A stretch of DNA of 64,000 bases, taken from Anarhynchus alexandrinus (lineage: Eukaryota; Chordata; Aves; Charadriiformes; Charadriidae). The notes beneath the pieces are model-generated. The model did not search any database. It was not told the DNA's origin and saw nothing but the letters and a program-made list of their open reading frames with translations. The stretch is from assembly GCA_008711295.1 (NCBI GenBank), contig VUYV01000120.1, positions 1,191,468 through 1,255,467 of the forward strand, read 5' to 3'. The position numbers and the translations under genes were made by a program. Below are positions 39,011 to 50,539 of this stretch, piece after piece (the stretch's first letter is position 1; each line of letters opens with the position of its first letter).

Positions 39011-39314
39011 GTCATGGCTTCTATGAGGTATTGATATATATCCTATGTGGTGAGCACACAGCTGTGCCTTCATCTCCCCACTAACCTGTGAGATCTCTAA
39101 TGAACTCTAATAGTCCCTCTGTGTGCTGCTTACTGGCCTCAGGCCTCCTTATATGGGGATCCTCATATCAGGGTCCTTCAGGCAGCCTGGGGTCCCTGGT
39201 TTAAGAACAATGAGAAGCCCATGGCTTCCTCTGTTTCAGAGAATATCATGTAAGATGGACTTAGCTTTTAATGAAGAAATACTTGGCCTTATCACTGTAT
39301 GTTACTAACCTGTT

Positions 39315-40519
39315 TGACTAACCTGAACCCATTCTGTGACAAGGTGACCTGCTTAGTGGATGAGGGAAAAACTGTGGATGTTGTCTGCCTTTGGCACCAT
39401 TTTCCACAGCTTTCTCCTCGAGAAACTGGCTGCTCATGGCTTGGACAGGTGCACTCTTCGCTGGGTAAAAAAATGGTTGGATGGCTGGGCCCAAAGAGTG
39501 GTGGTGAATGGCGTTAAATTCATTTGGCAGGTGGTCACAAGTGGTGTTCCCCAGGGCTCAGTATTGGGGCTGGTATTTTTGTTTAGTATTTTTGTCAATG
39601 ATCTGGACGAGGGGACTGAGTGCATGCCAGGAAGTTTGCAGACAACACCAAGATGGGTGGGAGTGTTGATCTGCTTGAGGGTAGAAAAGCTGTACAGAGG
39701 GATCTGGACAGGCTGGATCAATGGGCCGAGGCCAATGGTATGAGATTCAACAAGGCCAAGTGCCAGCTCCTGCACTTGAGTAACAACAACCCCATGCAAT
39801 GCTACAGGCTTGTGGAGGAATGGCTGGAAAGCTGCCTGATGAAAAAGGACCTGGGGGTGTTGGTCGACAGCCAGCTGGATATGAACCAGCAGTGTGCCCA
39901 GGTGGCCAAGAAGGCCAAAAGCATCCTGGCTTGTATCTGAAATAGTGTGGCCAGCAGGACTAGGAAAGTGATTGTACCTCTGTACTCAGCACTGGTGAGG
40001 CTGCACCTCAAATAATGTATTCAGTTTGGGGCTCCTCACTACAAGACAGACATTGAAGTGCTGGAGCATGTCCAGAGAAGGCCAATGAAGCTGGCAAGGG
40101 GTCTAGAGAACAAGTCTTATGAGGAGAAGCTGAGGGAACTGGGGTTGTTTAGCCTGGAGAAAAGGAGGCTGAGGGGAGACTTTATCGCTCTCTACAGCCC
40201 CCTAAAAGGAGGTTGTGGCGAGGTGGGGGTCAGTCTCTTCTCCCAAGCAACAAGTGACAGGAAATGGCCTCAGGTTTCACAAGGGGAGGTTTAGATTGGA
40301 TATTAGGAAAAATTTCTTCCCCAAAAGGGTTGTCAAACATTGGAACAAGCTGCCCAGGGAAGTGGTAGAGTCACCATGCCTGAAGGTATTTAAGAGATAT
40401 GTACACGTGGTGGTTAGGGACACGGTTTAGTGGTGGAGTTGTCAGTATTAGGTTAATGGCTGGACTCAATGATCTTAAAGGTCTTTTGCAACCTAAGTGA
40501 TTCTATGATTCTATGATTT
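39315..40519 (+). mobile_element. CR1 LINE, 5'-truncated (copy B)
   Basis: The longest CR1 in this cluster. It retains ORF2 reverse-transcriptase sequence with the [10 protein letters not shown] motif (about 39,540), a degraded FADNTKMGG box (39,620-39,940 frame), and the C-terminal [15 protein letters not shown] piece at 40,058-40,294. It ends TTCTATGATTCTATGATTT. Frameshifts make it inactive. Parts are near identical to copy A (36.9-37.25 kb) and to copy C (44.6-45.4 kb), which is inverted relative to it. Confidence 0.92.
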
Positions 40520-43500
40520 ACCTACAGTAATCGAACCTCTACTGATTTCAGAAGGATGGTTCCCAAGTAAGTGTCAGAGCTTGTTCCCATCAGCTTCAAT
40601 GAGAATTTGGCTGCCATTGAGAAGAATTTGTAGGGTGGGAGAGCAAAGTCCTTGAATTAGGATATTGACTTTGGAGCAGATACTAGACAGATATGAGCTT
40701 GGCTGTACCATGGACATTCTTAACACTCAGATTAACTTGGTTGACCTTAGATTTTCCAGCATTTTCATTTGCTTTGTGCGCAGTTTCTTTGTTATTTCAG
40801 TAGATGCCCTGCTTTAATCATGAGAAAACACTGAAGGAAATCAGCCTTTGCAGAAGCATTTAAAATGCACCATTTATTCTGTTCTTCAAGGCTTTGTGTT
40901 TTTATTGAGTTTTAAAATGCAAGAAAAGGCAGTAAAACTGGTGTAAACAAGCAGTGGCAGATGGATTCACTCTGTCAAGTGCGGATTGTCCTTTCACACA
41001 TAAATCTGTTTAACCTCAAAGGAAAACAGGAAAACTATGAATGAAGGTAACTAGCTTTGCAAACCCTTAAAAGTTTAAAGATTTTCTTGAGAGTTACTGG
41101 AAAAATGTTCATAGAAACAGGATGTGTCATGTTTCCTTTCACTTCTTTTGAAGCTACAGGGTGTCGAAGGTGTGTTTCTTCCTCAGATTTAAAGTATTTC
41201 TATACAAATAATGGCACCTATATCTTCACCCTTTTGTGTCTCTCAGACTCCCAGCCCTGTGAGACAAGAGATATCCCTTTACTTATTCAAATGCAGCATT
41301 TCCTTGTCTGCACAGCAGACATGAACATAATACAGGTGGATTCTTTCCTCAGTACATCTGAGGGGAAAATGGGTGGAAAAAACCATGAAACTCACGGAAG
41401 ATGGTGAGAACTTTGATACTGACTTCAGTTACAGTGGTTGGATTAAGGTGAGTAAGGTGCCAGGAAACCTCATCTTTCTCATGCTGTCTGAAGTGTATAT
41501 ATACTAAGCTGGGTTTCCCTCTAGCCCCATCTCCAAGATAGCAGGTTTGCAATTTGTGCATGCAATCTCCAGAAGCCCTTGACTGCAAGGAAGCATTCAG
41601 AATATTGGTGACCTTTGTTTTCATCTAGCTCTGGAACAGGGAATACACATAATCTTTTCTCAGTCTGTTTCTTCATACCTGCCTGTGAATCTTTAATAAC
41701 CACTACAGATTGTTCTGACATGAAAGGAGTGTCCATCACAAAGTATCTTGTTCATACTTGGGTTGACACTTGCAGAGGGAAAGAGAGAAAGCACGGTATC
41801 TGTTCACTATTGCGATCTTCACAAATAAGTTGCTTTGGGGAAGAAAGGAAGGTGGAACCCATATTCTCTCAGTGGACTGCTCTGCTTGAAACCATTCCTC
41901 ATAACAGTCCTCATAATTTCAATTACCCGGGACTGTGCTCCTCTCCATATTTTGCCTAGATTAAAAGATGCAAAACACGCACTTGGTGGAGGTTGGTAGA
42001 GCTGTGCCACCTGTTGTAGCTACTGAGTGAGAGTCACTGAGAGAAGGGAGATCTGGGCTAAGCCAAAGCATCATCATTGACTCCTTCCCATCCCAGAGGT
42101 CTGGACACTGGGCAAGCCTAACACCACTCACCCCAGTCATGAAAACAGAGCACTTTGTAACTGGTGGTAGCTGCTGTAGGTACAAGATCCTCATCCAAGG
42201 GTTGATGCTGGCACCTTACACCTGCTTCATAACCAGAGTGATAACCTGTCTAGATAGCTGGGAAGCTAAAGGGGACAGTCTATCTGATGAACCATCTACC
42301 ATTATCCTGTGCACTGGGAGATCATGAATGCATCCTGCCTAGATGCAAGTTAATACAACACTCCTAGATGCTAGTTAATCAGAACAAATTGTTGGTGAGG
42401 GCAGCTCTTCTCTCATGTTCCCCAAGACCTTGGGCCAGCTGGACTGACAGACCTATTCAATGCCACTCAAGGAGGAGCTGAAGAAGCGGACGTAAGGCCT
42501 CATCACTGTAATTTTCATTTGTGGGAAACCAACAGATCCAGCTATCAAGCAGTAACACTTCTCCACAACTCATATATTGACAGACGGACTTCTGTTGCCC
42601 CAGTTCAACCTTCGCTTGGGACTTCCCCACTGCCATCTAATCTGTAGCTTGCAGTTACAGCAACAACAGGATCTATTAGAGTGCTGTGGGTGGATTGGGG
42701 TGTAGTTTCCTGGCAAGGACTTGCAGCAGAACCTAGGTATCATGGCATGGCGGACACTTGTGCTAACTCCAAGGCCTGTCCCACTGCCCCTATTCAGGGA
42801 GCAGGGCAGGCCTGGAGACCCTCAGCAGATTCAGTCACACCTGCAGACCATCAAGCAGGTTCATGGTGACAAGACAGGAGGAGCTCAAGCCAGGAAGTCA
42901 ATCTGCAGCTCAGAGTCATGGCCAGGCATGGCTGGGATGTTGACCTACTGGTGGGCCTGGCTTCACAGAGGCCATGGCCCAGGCCGGGCAAAGCTGGGGG
43001 AATCTGGAAACTGACAACCTGCAGTGTCACTGGAACAGGGACTGACAAGCCTGGTTTGGGCTGGAGGGGGATCCTGGGCTATGGACAGGGTGGAAGGAAG
43101 CCCTGGGGGACTGGTCAGGGGCCTGGCAATCATGGAGGCAGTGTGTCTGGTAAGGCAATTAATACTTTTTGTTCCTAAGCTAGGAGAGACCCATGACGCA
43201 GTTATGGGACCAGGGAAAGAGAAGCGATGCAGATTTCTCGCACCTGCATTATTTACCCAGTCCATTGCAGGGAAACCCACGTAGTGAGATCCGGTGGTAA
43301 TGGAGGGCAGGGAGCATTTCCTGCCCGTGACACGACGTGCTGGGACAGGGTTTTCTTACGCCAAGTCCCGCTCTTGCTTCTCCCCACTCCCATCATAACC
43401 ACAGTTCAGCCATTTTCCTTTTCTACATGTGGCATTAGCTATCTTGCTGCATCCTTATGCGTTCTGTGTCCTTAGGCAGATTATAGCCTGAAATTAACTC

Positions 43501-44337
43501 CAGCTTAATGGAAAGTGTTATCAGTTGCCATGGAAATGCCTTACCATGTGTTTGTGGTTGTACTTCCTGTTGTTCTTACGGCTAAAACCATTACATGACC
43601 CTCATTTTACACTTTCTTACAGTTCTCTTATAAATATCTGTTACTCATAACTGTGGTCAGAACATTCAGTCTTCTAACATGGGTCATTTTGCGTTTTATG
43701 CTGTGATCTTATGCCAGGCTATCAAACACTTATGCTAAAGCTTTCTTCAACAAAGATCCTCAGACTTCCTGGTTTGTTATTTAAGATCTGCAAAGCCAAA
43801 TTCCTGTGGATAACTATCAACTGTCAAGGAAATGGGCTGATTTCCATGAGCGAAGAAAACGCTGAAGCTGGTCACTTGCCTTTGCTAGCTGGCTGATACT
43901 GAGATAAGAGCTCTAGTATGAAGGAGGTAAGGGCTGCTGTGACAGGCAGCCAAGCATGGAAAACTGCCCAAGTGCTGTGTGACTCCTGGCCACAGTGTTG
44001 ACAACTGTAAACAGCACCTCCTTTTGCTCAGTGATACCTCTGCCATCATTAGCAGCTCATTTGGGGATCTGTGCTGGCTCTTTCTTTGTTCATCATATAC
44101 ATTAGGGATTCAAGAAATACAGTTTTGTACAAGCTCATCAATGCTGTTGTCATCATCAAACAAAAGACTGCCCTCACCATCAGCAGTGCCCCCTCCAACA
44201 GTCTTTGGACAATGCTTTTGTTACTGGTAGCTCCACCTGAATGCCTCCAGAGCAATGGAAACACCTGTGCTATGAAGTCTTTCCCACTCACAACAAGGTC
44301 ATGAGGGCCATTTGATCCTCATTGTCACAAGCAGAGT
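40520..44337. other. Sequence between inverted CR1 copies, no gene seen
   Basis: Open frames here are all short and without recognisable domains. A moderately GC-rich stretch near 42.7-43.3 kb produces overlapping frames on both strands, the pattern of noncoding sequence. No LTR or CR1 ends are recognised. Confidence 0.5.
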
Positions 44338-44615
44338 AACATAGAAAACCTGGGTTGGGAGACATATCTGGAGGTTTTTAGGCCAGCCCCCTACTTAAAA
44401 CACAGCTAACACCAAAGTTAGGACATGTCACTCAGAGTCTTGTCCAGCTGAAATTTTGATGTTGCCAAAGAAGGAGATTCCCCACCTTCTATGACTGCCT
44501 CTTCCAGGGCCTATCTACTCTCATGGCATACTTCCCTCGGTGCAGTGTGTGACCATTGCCTTACATTCTCTCACTGTGCACCTCTGACAAAAGACAAGCT
44601 CTGTGTAGTGGAAGA
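44338..44615 (-). mobile_element. Older CR1 fragment
   Basis: ACATAGAAAACCTGGGTTGG, then CCAACACCAAAGTTAG-like and GTCCAGCTGAAATTTTGATG stretches follow the reverse complement of a CR1 3' region. It is clearly more diverged than the CR1 beginning ten bases further right. Confidence 0.65.
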
Positions 44616-44625
44616 CAGTAATTAG

Positions 44626-45380
44626 AATCATAGAATCATTTTGGTTGGAGAAGACCTTCAAGTCCAACTGTTAACCTAACACTGCCAAGTTACCACTAAA
44701 CCGTGTCCCTAACCACCACGTGTACATATCTTTTAAATACCTCCAGTCATGGTGACTCTACCACTTCCCTGGACAGCTTGTTCCAATGTTTGACAACCCT
44801 TTTGGGGAAGAAATTTTTCCTAATATCCAATCTAAACCTCCCCTTGTGAAACCTGAGGCCATTTCCTGTCACTTGTTGCTTGGGAGAAGAGACTGACCCC
44901 CACCTCGCCACAACCTCCTTTTAGGGGGCTGTAGAGAGCGATAAAGTCTCCCCTCAGCCTCCTTTTCTCCAGGCTAAACAACCCCAGTTCCCTCAGCTTC
45001 TCCTCATAAGACTTGTTCTCTAGACCCCTTGCCAGCTTCATTGGCCTTCTCTGGACATGCTCCAGCACTTCAATGTCTGTCTTGTAGTGAGGAGCCCCAA
45101 ACTGAATACATTATTTGAGGTGCAGCCTCACCAGTGCTGAGTACAGAGGTACAATCACTTTCCTAGTCCTGCTGGCCACACTATTTCAGATACAAGCCAG
45201 GATGCTTTTGGCCTTCTTGGCCACCTGGGCACACTGCTGGTTCATATCCAGCTGGCTGTCGACCAACACCCCCAGGCCCTTTTTCATCAGGCAGCTTTCC
45301 AGCCATTCCTCCACAAGCCTGTAGCATTGCATGGGGTTGTTGTTACTCAAGTGCAGGAGCTGGCACTTGGCCTTGTTAAG
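44626..45380 (-). mobile_element. CR1 LINE, truncated (copy C)
   Basis: The 3' end appears as AGAATCATAGAATCATTTTGG. The minus-strand frame at 44,832-45,068 encodes the same 78 residues as copy B at 40,058-40,294, and the 45,115-45,380 part also matches copy B with one change. The element stops at 45,380 inside ORF2, where unrelated sequence begins. With copy B it forms an inverted repeat separated by about 4.1 kb. Confidence 0.92.
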
Positions 45381-47400
45381 ATCTCCCTCAGCCATCCTTC
45401 TTGGAGGGACATGGTCTTGGAGACCTGTGGTGTGGTGCAGTGTATGGGTGTGTCATCCTGCTATCTGTCGAGAGCTGCAGCATCAGCCTGTCGCCAAGCC
45501 AGATCACCCATCTCTTGAAACCAACTGCTCCTAGAGAAGCTTCTGCACACAGACTGGGGCAGTATAACCTATGGCATCCTCTCTACACATTGTGCTGTCC
45601 TTAACTATCCCTGCACCTCAGCACGCCTCTTGGCATGCTTAGTCAGGGCCACTGGCATGGTGTGCAGGCCCACAAGCAACTGTGACCTTGGTATTACTCA
45701 GTGAATAGTGTCAGGCATGGATGAATCTATGTACTGTCTAAAGCACTTTCATTGAGAGCATTTGTTACTATTGGAAGCTTGCAATATGAGCAGCCCTCGT
45801 GCCTACAGATTCTTGGCATTTAAACATCCTCACAGTTGCACAGGAAACCAGACAACCACCTTCCTTCTTATGCAGCCTGCTCCTGACAGCCCTCCTTCTT
45901 TGGCATCATGGGACTCACAGGAACTAGCCCCAGACTGTACTAATTCCCTTCTTGAGAGAATTCATGTCTCTATAGCATGACAGCTAAGGGACTCAGGGAA
46001 AGGTGACAATTGGTAGCAAGCTGGCAGTGCTGCCAGGCAGACCCCAAGAGACAGCTGCTGGCTAGGGCACTGCTGGGACCCAGGGGCTGTACAGTGGGTG
46101 TTTAGTTGTGCCTGAACACAACTGGAATGGAGGTCCTGCAGCATCTGGCTATCTGTGCCAGTTATCCTCTGGGAGTCAGAAAACAGACTGGCCAAGAAAA
46201 GCTTTAAATAATGCTGCTGTGACCAGAATTGCCAGTGGCTCAGGATTTTTACAGAATACAAAAAAGAAAATACAATCCAGGATACCCCTATCGAAGAAGA
46301 AACTGCAGAAGGGTAAGCAACTCTGGGGAAGTGACAAGAAATTGTCAAAGAGCCTGGAAAACCTGGAACGTTTTGGAAGGAACCAGTTAATGTGATGAAA
46401 GTGCTTTGGCCTGGGGCACTGGCAAGCCTGACTCTGTGATAACAATCTGTTGGGATGCAGAGGGCTAAGCAGATTGCATTGTCTTCTTGGTCTAAATCAG
46501 TGCTTGTCATTCTTTGTCCCCCAGATTCTCAGCCTTGTCCTTGATCAAAAGAACTTGGTGAGATGAACCTGCTAGGTAAGCATTTTCGTTGGCTCAAAAG
46601 CTCAAAGGGACACAAGAGGGAAACAAAGCCTCAAGAAAGAAGCAACAGGTTCAAGAGATCAGTAAATCATCATTAACTGCAGCTCAGAGCTTGCTCTTTG
46701 AAGCTGGTCGGGTGCAAAGCACTAAATAAGAGTATCATGGATGTATTCAATTGAAAAAAATCACATGGGAGATCATACTCAAATAACATGTTTCTCTTCT
46801 TGGCTTCATATATCGAAACTAAAATGTGCTTTATCTCTTTAAACCAGCAAAGATGCATGGCAAACACAGTGTTGTTATGGCCATTTGGGGGGGGTCAGGA
46901 CACAGAGTGAAAACCACTGGTGTGAAAGCTGCAGGGACAACATCTCATCTCAATTTTAACTTCATTTTCCAAAGATCCATCATTAGGCAAGGAAGGTTCT
47001 GGTAGCTTTGTGCATCATGGAGGAACTGGCCATGATCTGCACTGTCTAACTGAAAACGAGGAGAAGCCTGGGCTTCTCTAGAACTCAGACTCTAGACTCA
47101 GTTCTTTTGATGTGACAATTATCATAGATCTTGCAAATTTTCACCCATATACTGTCATTGGATTTCCCTTGGAGGTGTCCCAAATACAGGTATGAGTGCA
47201 CCTCTTCTGCCACACAGCTGCCGTCTGGCCACTGCTTCTCATAAACATGGCACAGGCTGTACAAGTACATGCCTTGAATTGGAGACATCTCAAAAGCTTT
47301 CTTTAACCTTGCTGCACGTGTTAAGTCTGCCGTGTTAAGGTGGTGGGAACCTGAGCTTCCAGGTCACAAGAGGGAATGTAGAACGAATCTCTTGCTCGTA
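45381..47400. other. Unannotated sequence left of the ITPRIPL1-like cluster
   Basis: No recognisable gene or repeat. One minus-strand frame at 47,085-47,288 has a protein-like composition (MYLYSLCHVYEKQWPDGSC) but I cannot place it in a family, and no splice or promoter context supports it. Confidence 0.4.
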
Positions 47401-47436
47401 CAGGAGCCAGAGCAGTCAGAGCCCCACTCCTCAGTC

Positions 47437-47528
47437 ATGTCGTCTGTGCAAAGGGCTCACCACTTGAACAGCCACCTCAGTGGGGACACCCAAGGGCAAT
47501 GCTGTGGGGCTCCCAGGGCTTGGTTTGC
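47437..47528 (+). repeat. Direct repeat flanking the minus-strand ITPRIPL1-like copy (left member)
   Basis: TCTGTGCAAAGGGCTC ... CTCCCAGGGCTTGGTTTGC recurs in the same orientation at 50,868-50,962, with substitutions and small indels between. The two members bracket the minus-strand ITPRIPL1-like copy about 3.4 kb apart, as expected of an old tandem duplication unit. Confidence 0.65.
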
Positions 47529-47804
47529 ATATGGCTCCCAAGGAAGACACTGCAGGCTCCCTCCAGCACACAGGTAATGTACACAGCTGTGAAGGGTGAC
47601 AAATTATTTCCGTTGCGCCAACACAGGAGCCAGGACAGGTGGGAGAGCCTTAGTTACAGCATCACTGAAGCCAGGGCCTGCTGCATCAGCTCTTCACCAA
47701 AATGCTCCCCGACACTGTAGCAGCCGAGCAGTCAGAACTCTATGCCCGTGTTCCCCAAAAATGCGATGCGCAGACACAGATGCAGCATTTGTTAAAACAC
47801 AGCA

Positions 47805-47810
47805 TTTATT
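47805..47810 (-). promoter_or_regulatory. Polyadenylation signal of minus-strand ITPRIPL1-like copy
   Basis: AATAAA on the coding strand, in the same relative place as the signals at 55,031 and 58,651 in the plus-strand copies. The 3' untranslated region from about 48,080 down to here is homologous to theirs. Confidence 0.7.
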
Positions 47811-48348
47811 GAAATCTTTGCACAGATTAAAGCTCCCATAAAGAATGCACTCTCTCCAAGAGGGAAGATGGTCGCTGTCCAGGTGGTAACGGGAGGCTCT
47901 GTTGCAAGGCTCCTTGCAGCGGTCTCTTCAGCTGCATCAGGTCCCGCTCTGCAGAGCGTGCTTTTGCTGCGGAGGAAAGGTGCGGCAACAGTTCCCACTG
48001 CCGACGGAGCAGCGTGTTCTCCGTGTCCAGCGGTCTCAGTTCCGTGGCACCAGCTCCCCAGGGAGTGTCTAGGACGGGCAGATTCTCCACTTGGACCCCA
48101 GTGAACACACAGAGGTGCCTCTCACTTGGTCCCTGCCCAGCCAGAGCTGCCGGCAAGAATTTCTGGGCCCACGTGTAGTTGTCACTGTGGCCATGACAGT
48201 GTGAGCAGAAAGCAGGATGAAACTCATCTTTGTTGCCACCATCGTCATCAACGGCTGCTGCACTGGGAAGACCATTGAGAGGAGAACGCTGCTGCTCTTG
48301 GCAGAGGGCTGCTGCACAGGATTTTCCCTTCCCCTTCCCTTCCCTCCC
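47811..48348 (-). other. 3' untranslated region of minus-strand ITPRIPL1-like copy
   Basis: Positions 47,811-48,085 are homologous to the 3' untranslated regions of both plus-strand copies (shared GACACTCCCTGGGG, CTGCTCCGTCGGCAGTGGGA and CAGAGCCTCCCGTTACCACC segments on the coding strand). The stretch 48,086-48,348 has no counterpart there, because the plus copies carry a deletion. Long open frames here on either strand reflect GC-rich noncoding sequence. Confidence 0.6.
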
Positions 48349-48690
48349 TGGTGGCCAAGAAGGCAAATGGCATCCTGGGGTTCATGAAGAAGAGTGTGGC
48401 CAGCAGGTCGAGGGAGGTCATCCTTCCCCTCTACTCTGCCCTGGTGAGGCCACATCTGGAGTATTGTGTCCAGTTCTGGGCTCCCCAGTTCAAGAAGGAC
48501 AGGGAACTACTGGAGAGGGTCCAGCAAAGGGCTATGAAGATGATTAGGGAATTAGAACATCTCTCTTATGAGGAAAGACTGAGGGACTTGGGTCTTTTTA
48601 GTCTAGAGAAAAGAAGACTGAGGGGAGATCTTATTAATGCTTATAAATACTTAAAGGGAGGGTGCCAGGGGGATGGGAACAGCCCTGTGC
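48349..48690 (+). mobile_element. CR1 fragment inserted after the minus-strand ITPRIPL1-like coding region
   Basis: ORF2 C-terminal sequence on the plus strand ([20 protein letters not shown], then [19 protein letters not shown] and [20 protein letters not shown]). It lacks the CR1 3' terminus and sits antisense in the 3' untranslated region, just 13 bases beyond the ITPRIPL1-like terminal stop. Confidence 0.88.
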
Positions 48691-48703
48691 ATGAAGACCT
48701 CTT

Positions 48704-50212
48704 TCAGTGTCCACACAACAGCAGTCTTACAAGCTGACATTTCAGCTCATTGAACTCATGCAGTGCCTTGGCATGGGCGTCCGGATCCTGCACCAGGTGC
48801 TGGAAGAGGTTGCGTGGCTTGGCTGTCTGTAAGGCTGGGGGCAAGATTATCTCCTCAGGCATGTTCTCATTGCCAAAGAAGAAGTGATTGAGGCGTTTCT
48901 CCTCCAGGCAGGCACACAGGTACTCCATGATATCCTGCAGACGCTTCACAGCTCCCCTTTTGCTCCAGCTTGACAGGGGTAGGGTGTTCAGGAGGTGCAT
49001 CACAACTGTCTTCAGGGTATAGGTGGAAAAGTCTATGCCCACCAAGACGTGGGCACAGACCTGCAGACAATGGAGGTGGAAGCTGTTATGCAGAGCCTAC
49101 CTGGCCACATGCCTGAAGAACTTCACCTCTGCCACAGCGTAGCTCTCCGGCCACATGGTGCTTGGGGTGAAGATAGCGTCTGAACTCTGGCTGGTCACAA
49201 AGATGTCCGAGTCGACTTGCTGCACCCCAGACAAAATCTCAATGATGATTCTTTCCTGACTGGGTTTTGTCACCTGGAATTTGCAGGAGCGGCTGCAGGA
49301 CAGCATCTTTAGACGGCAACTGGACGCCTGAGGCAAAAGCACCCAGGCTGATCTCACCAATTGATGGAACCAGCGGGCAGTTTTCTGCGCATCTAGGTAG
49401 AAGCCTGTGCAGAGGGTGTTTAGGAGACTGTGTTTCTCATTCCTCTTCGGCTCCTTCTCAGGGTGGTGGAGGAAGCATGGCACGTCCCCCAGCAGACGCT
49501 CCCTCATGCAGGTGCACCGTGGCTCCACGCAGATGCGGAAGTTCCTTGCCATCGTCTCCCCAGCATCGCACAGCTCCAGGTGGAAGTTATACCAACGGGG
49601 AGGCTTCATGGGCACGAGCACATGGTAGATGACATCTTCACAGGGACTCCAACCTTCGAATACCCTGCCCACCCCGATGACTGATTGCAGCTCTGGGAAT
49701 AAACTATTTAACAAGAGCGATCTGAAGACAAGGATGAAGTTGTCCATCAGGTCCTTCACAGTCACGCACTCTCTGGCTGGGTTCTGAACTGGCCAACAGA
49801 ATTGTGTACTAAAAGACAATTCAAAGTCAAATTCATAATCACTGTTTTCTTTCCCCTCGTCCTCCAGCTGCTCGCTGGCGCTGCTGGAGCTCTCCTCGTC
49901 ACTGCTGTTGTCTGGCTGATGGCTCCTTTTCCTCAGCCACCAGTAGAGCCCAAAGAGCAGGACCGCGACTCCAGCAATGGCCCAGAACTGCCACTGCTGC
50001 AAGGCAGAGAAGAGCAGGGCTCCCCAGGCACAGAGGTTCTGCTGCTGGCTCCTCCGCTCCATCACCTGCCGCAACCGAGTCATCTCCCAGCTCAGCTGCT
50101 GCTCACGCTGCTTCATGCGCTTGAGCGTGGCCTCATCCAGCTCATCACCCACCAGGTGCGGGAGAAGGATGATGCTTTGCAAGAGCAAGACGAAGAATTT
50201 GATTACATCCAT
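48704..50212 (-). pseudogene. ITPRIPL1: ITPRIPL1-like gene copy with one in-frame stop and lost promoter/exon 1
   Basis: ITPRIPL1 belongs to the Mab-21/nucleotidyltransferase-fold family of membrane-anchored proteins related to the IP3-receptor-interacting protein. From the ATG at 50,212 the frame gives a hydrophobic N-terminus (KFFVLLLQSIILLPHLVG), a coiled coil (about residues 25-55), a TM segment (QFWAIAGVAVLLFGLYWWL), an acidic Ser/Glu linker and the family core: VEPRCTCMRERLLGD, LCTGFYLDAQKTARWF, SCKF, MWPESYAVAE. Codon 372 (49,097-49,099) is TAG. The same frame then stays open to 48,704 with family-typical C-terminal sequence (LKTVVMHLL, RLQDIMEYL, NLFQHLVQDPDAHA), giving 502 codon positions, close to family length (about 555). 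Only that stop breaks it. Upstream, the segment holding the TATA box, exon 1 and intron in the 57.3 kb copy is missing. It may be a young pseudogene, a polymorphic null, or an assembly error at one base. Confidence 0.8.
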
Positions 50213-50400
50213 GGCCTGCAGGAGGAGAGAAGGGGTTCTCAATGCCCCCACCGTGACACATCCCCTGTGATGTCACAGGTGCCAGACCACATCACAGGCA
50301 CGCCTGCCAACCAGCCCCGCCCTTCGGCCCCACTCCAGCTCAGCCACTCACAGCTGCCCAGGGCAGCCAAACCCCAACCCCACAAACCATAGACCTTCTG
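50213..50400 (-). promoter_or_regulatory. Promoter remnant of minus-strand ITPRIPL1-like copy
   Basis: Reading toward the gene, this segment matches 56,805-56,920 upstream of the plus-strand gene: GGGCAGCTGTGAGTGGCTGA, a GC box (GGGCGGGGC) and the CCTGTGA-TG-TCACAGG palindrome at 50,264-50,279. It then jumps directly to the equivalent of the intron's 3' end (CTCTCCTCCTGCAG) before ATG. The TATA box, first exon and about 260 bases of intron are absent. Confidence 0.65.
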
Positions 50401-50539
50401 GGCAGGACTGGGCTCCCAGGGGCTCCCTTAACAACGCAGACAGAAGCCCCCTCAAACCCTTACCAGACATAAATGGGGGTGATGTGACCAGTGGATGCTT
50501 TGCTCCTTGAGATTCTGTCCCGTGAGGTGGAGTGGGCTC

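Noticed and set aside
39360..39743. CR1 ORF2 fragments as host genes
   Set aside because: They carry reverse-transcriptase motifs, frameshifts and a CR1 3' end downstream.
36000..48000. KIF6 terminal exons, expected beside KCNK16 in mammals
   Set aside because: No kinesin-like or coiled-coil exon with splice sites was found on the minus strand; I could not do an exhaustive search by eye.
47827..48366. 179-codon minus-strand frame as a separate gene or an ITPRIPL1 C-terminal exon
   Set aside because: The family C-terminus is already reached at 48,704, and the homologous stretch in the other copies is 3' untranslated.
49057..49099. A tiny intron removing the in-frame TAG of the minus-strand ITPRIPL1-like copy (GTAGGC...CTGCAG)
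   Set aside because: The interval is about 40 bases, too short for a normal vertebrate intron, and the residues inside it match the family, so it is coding sequence with a stop.
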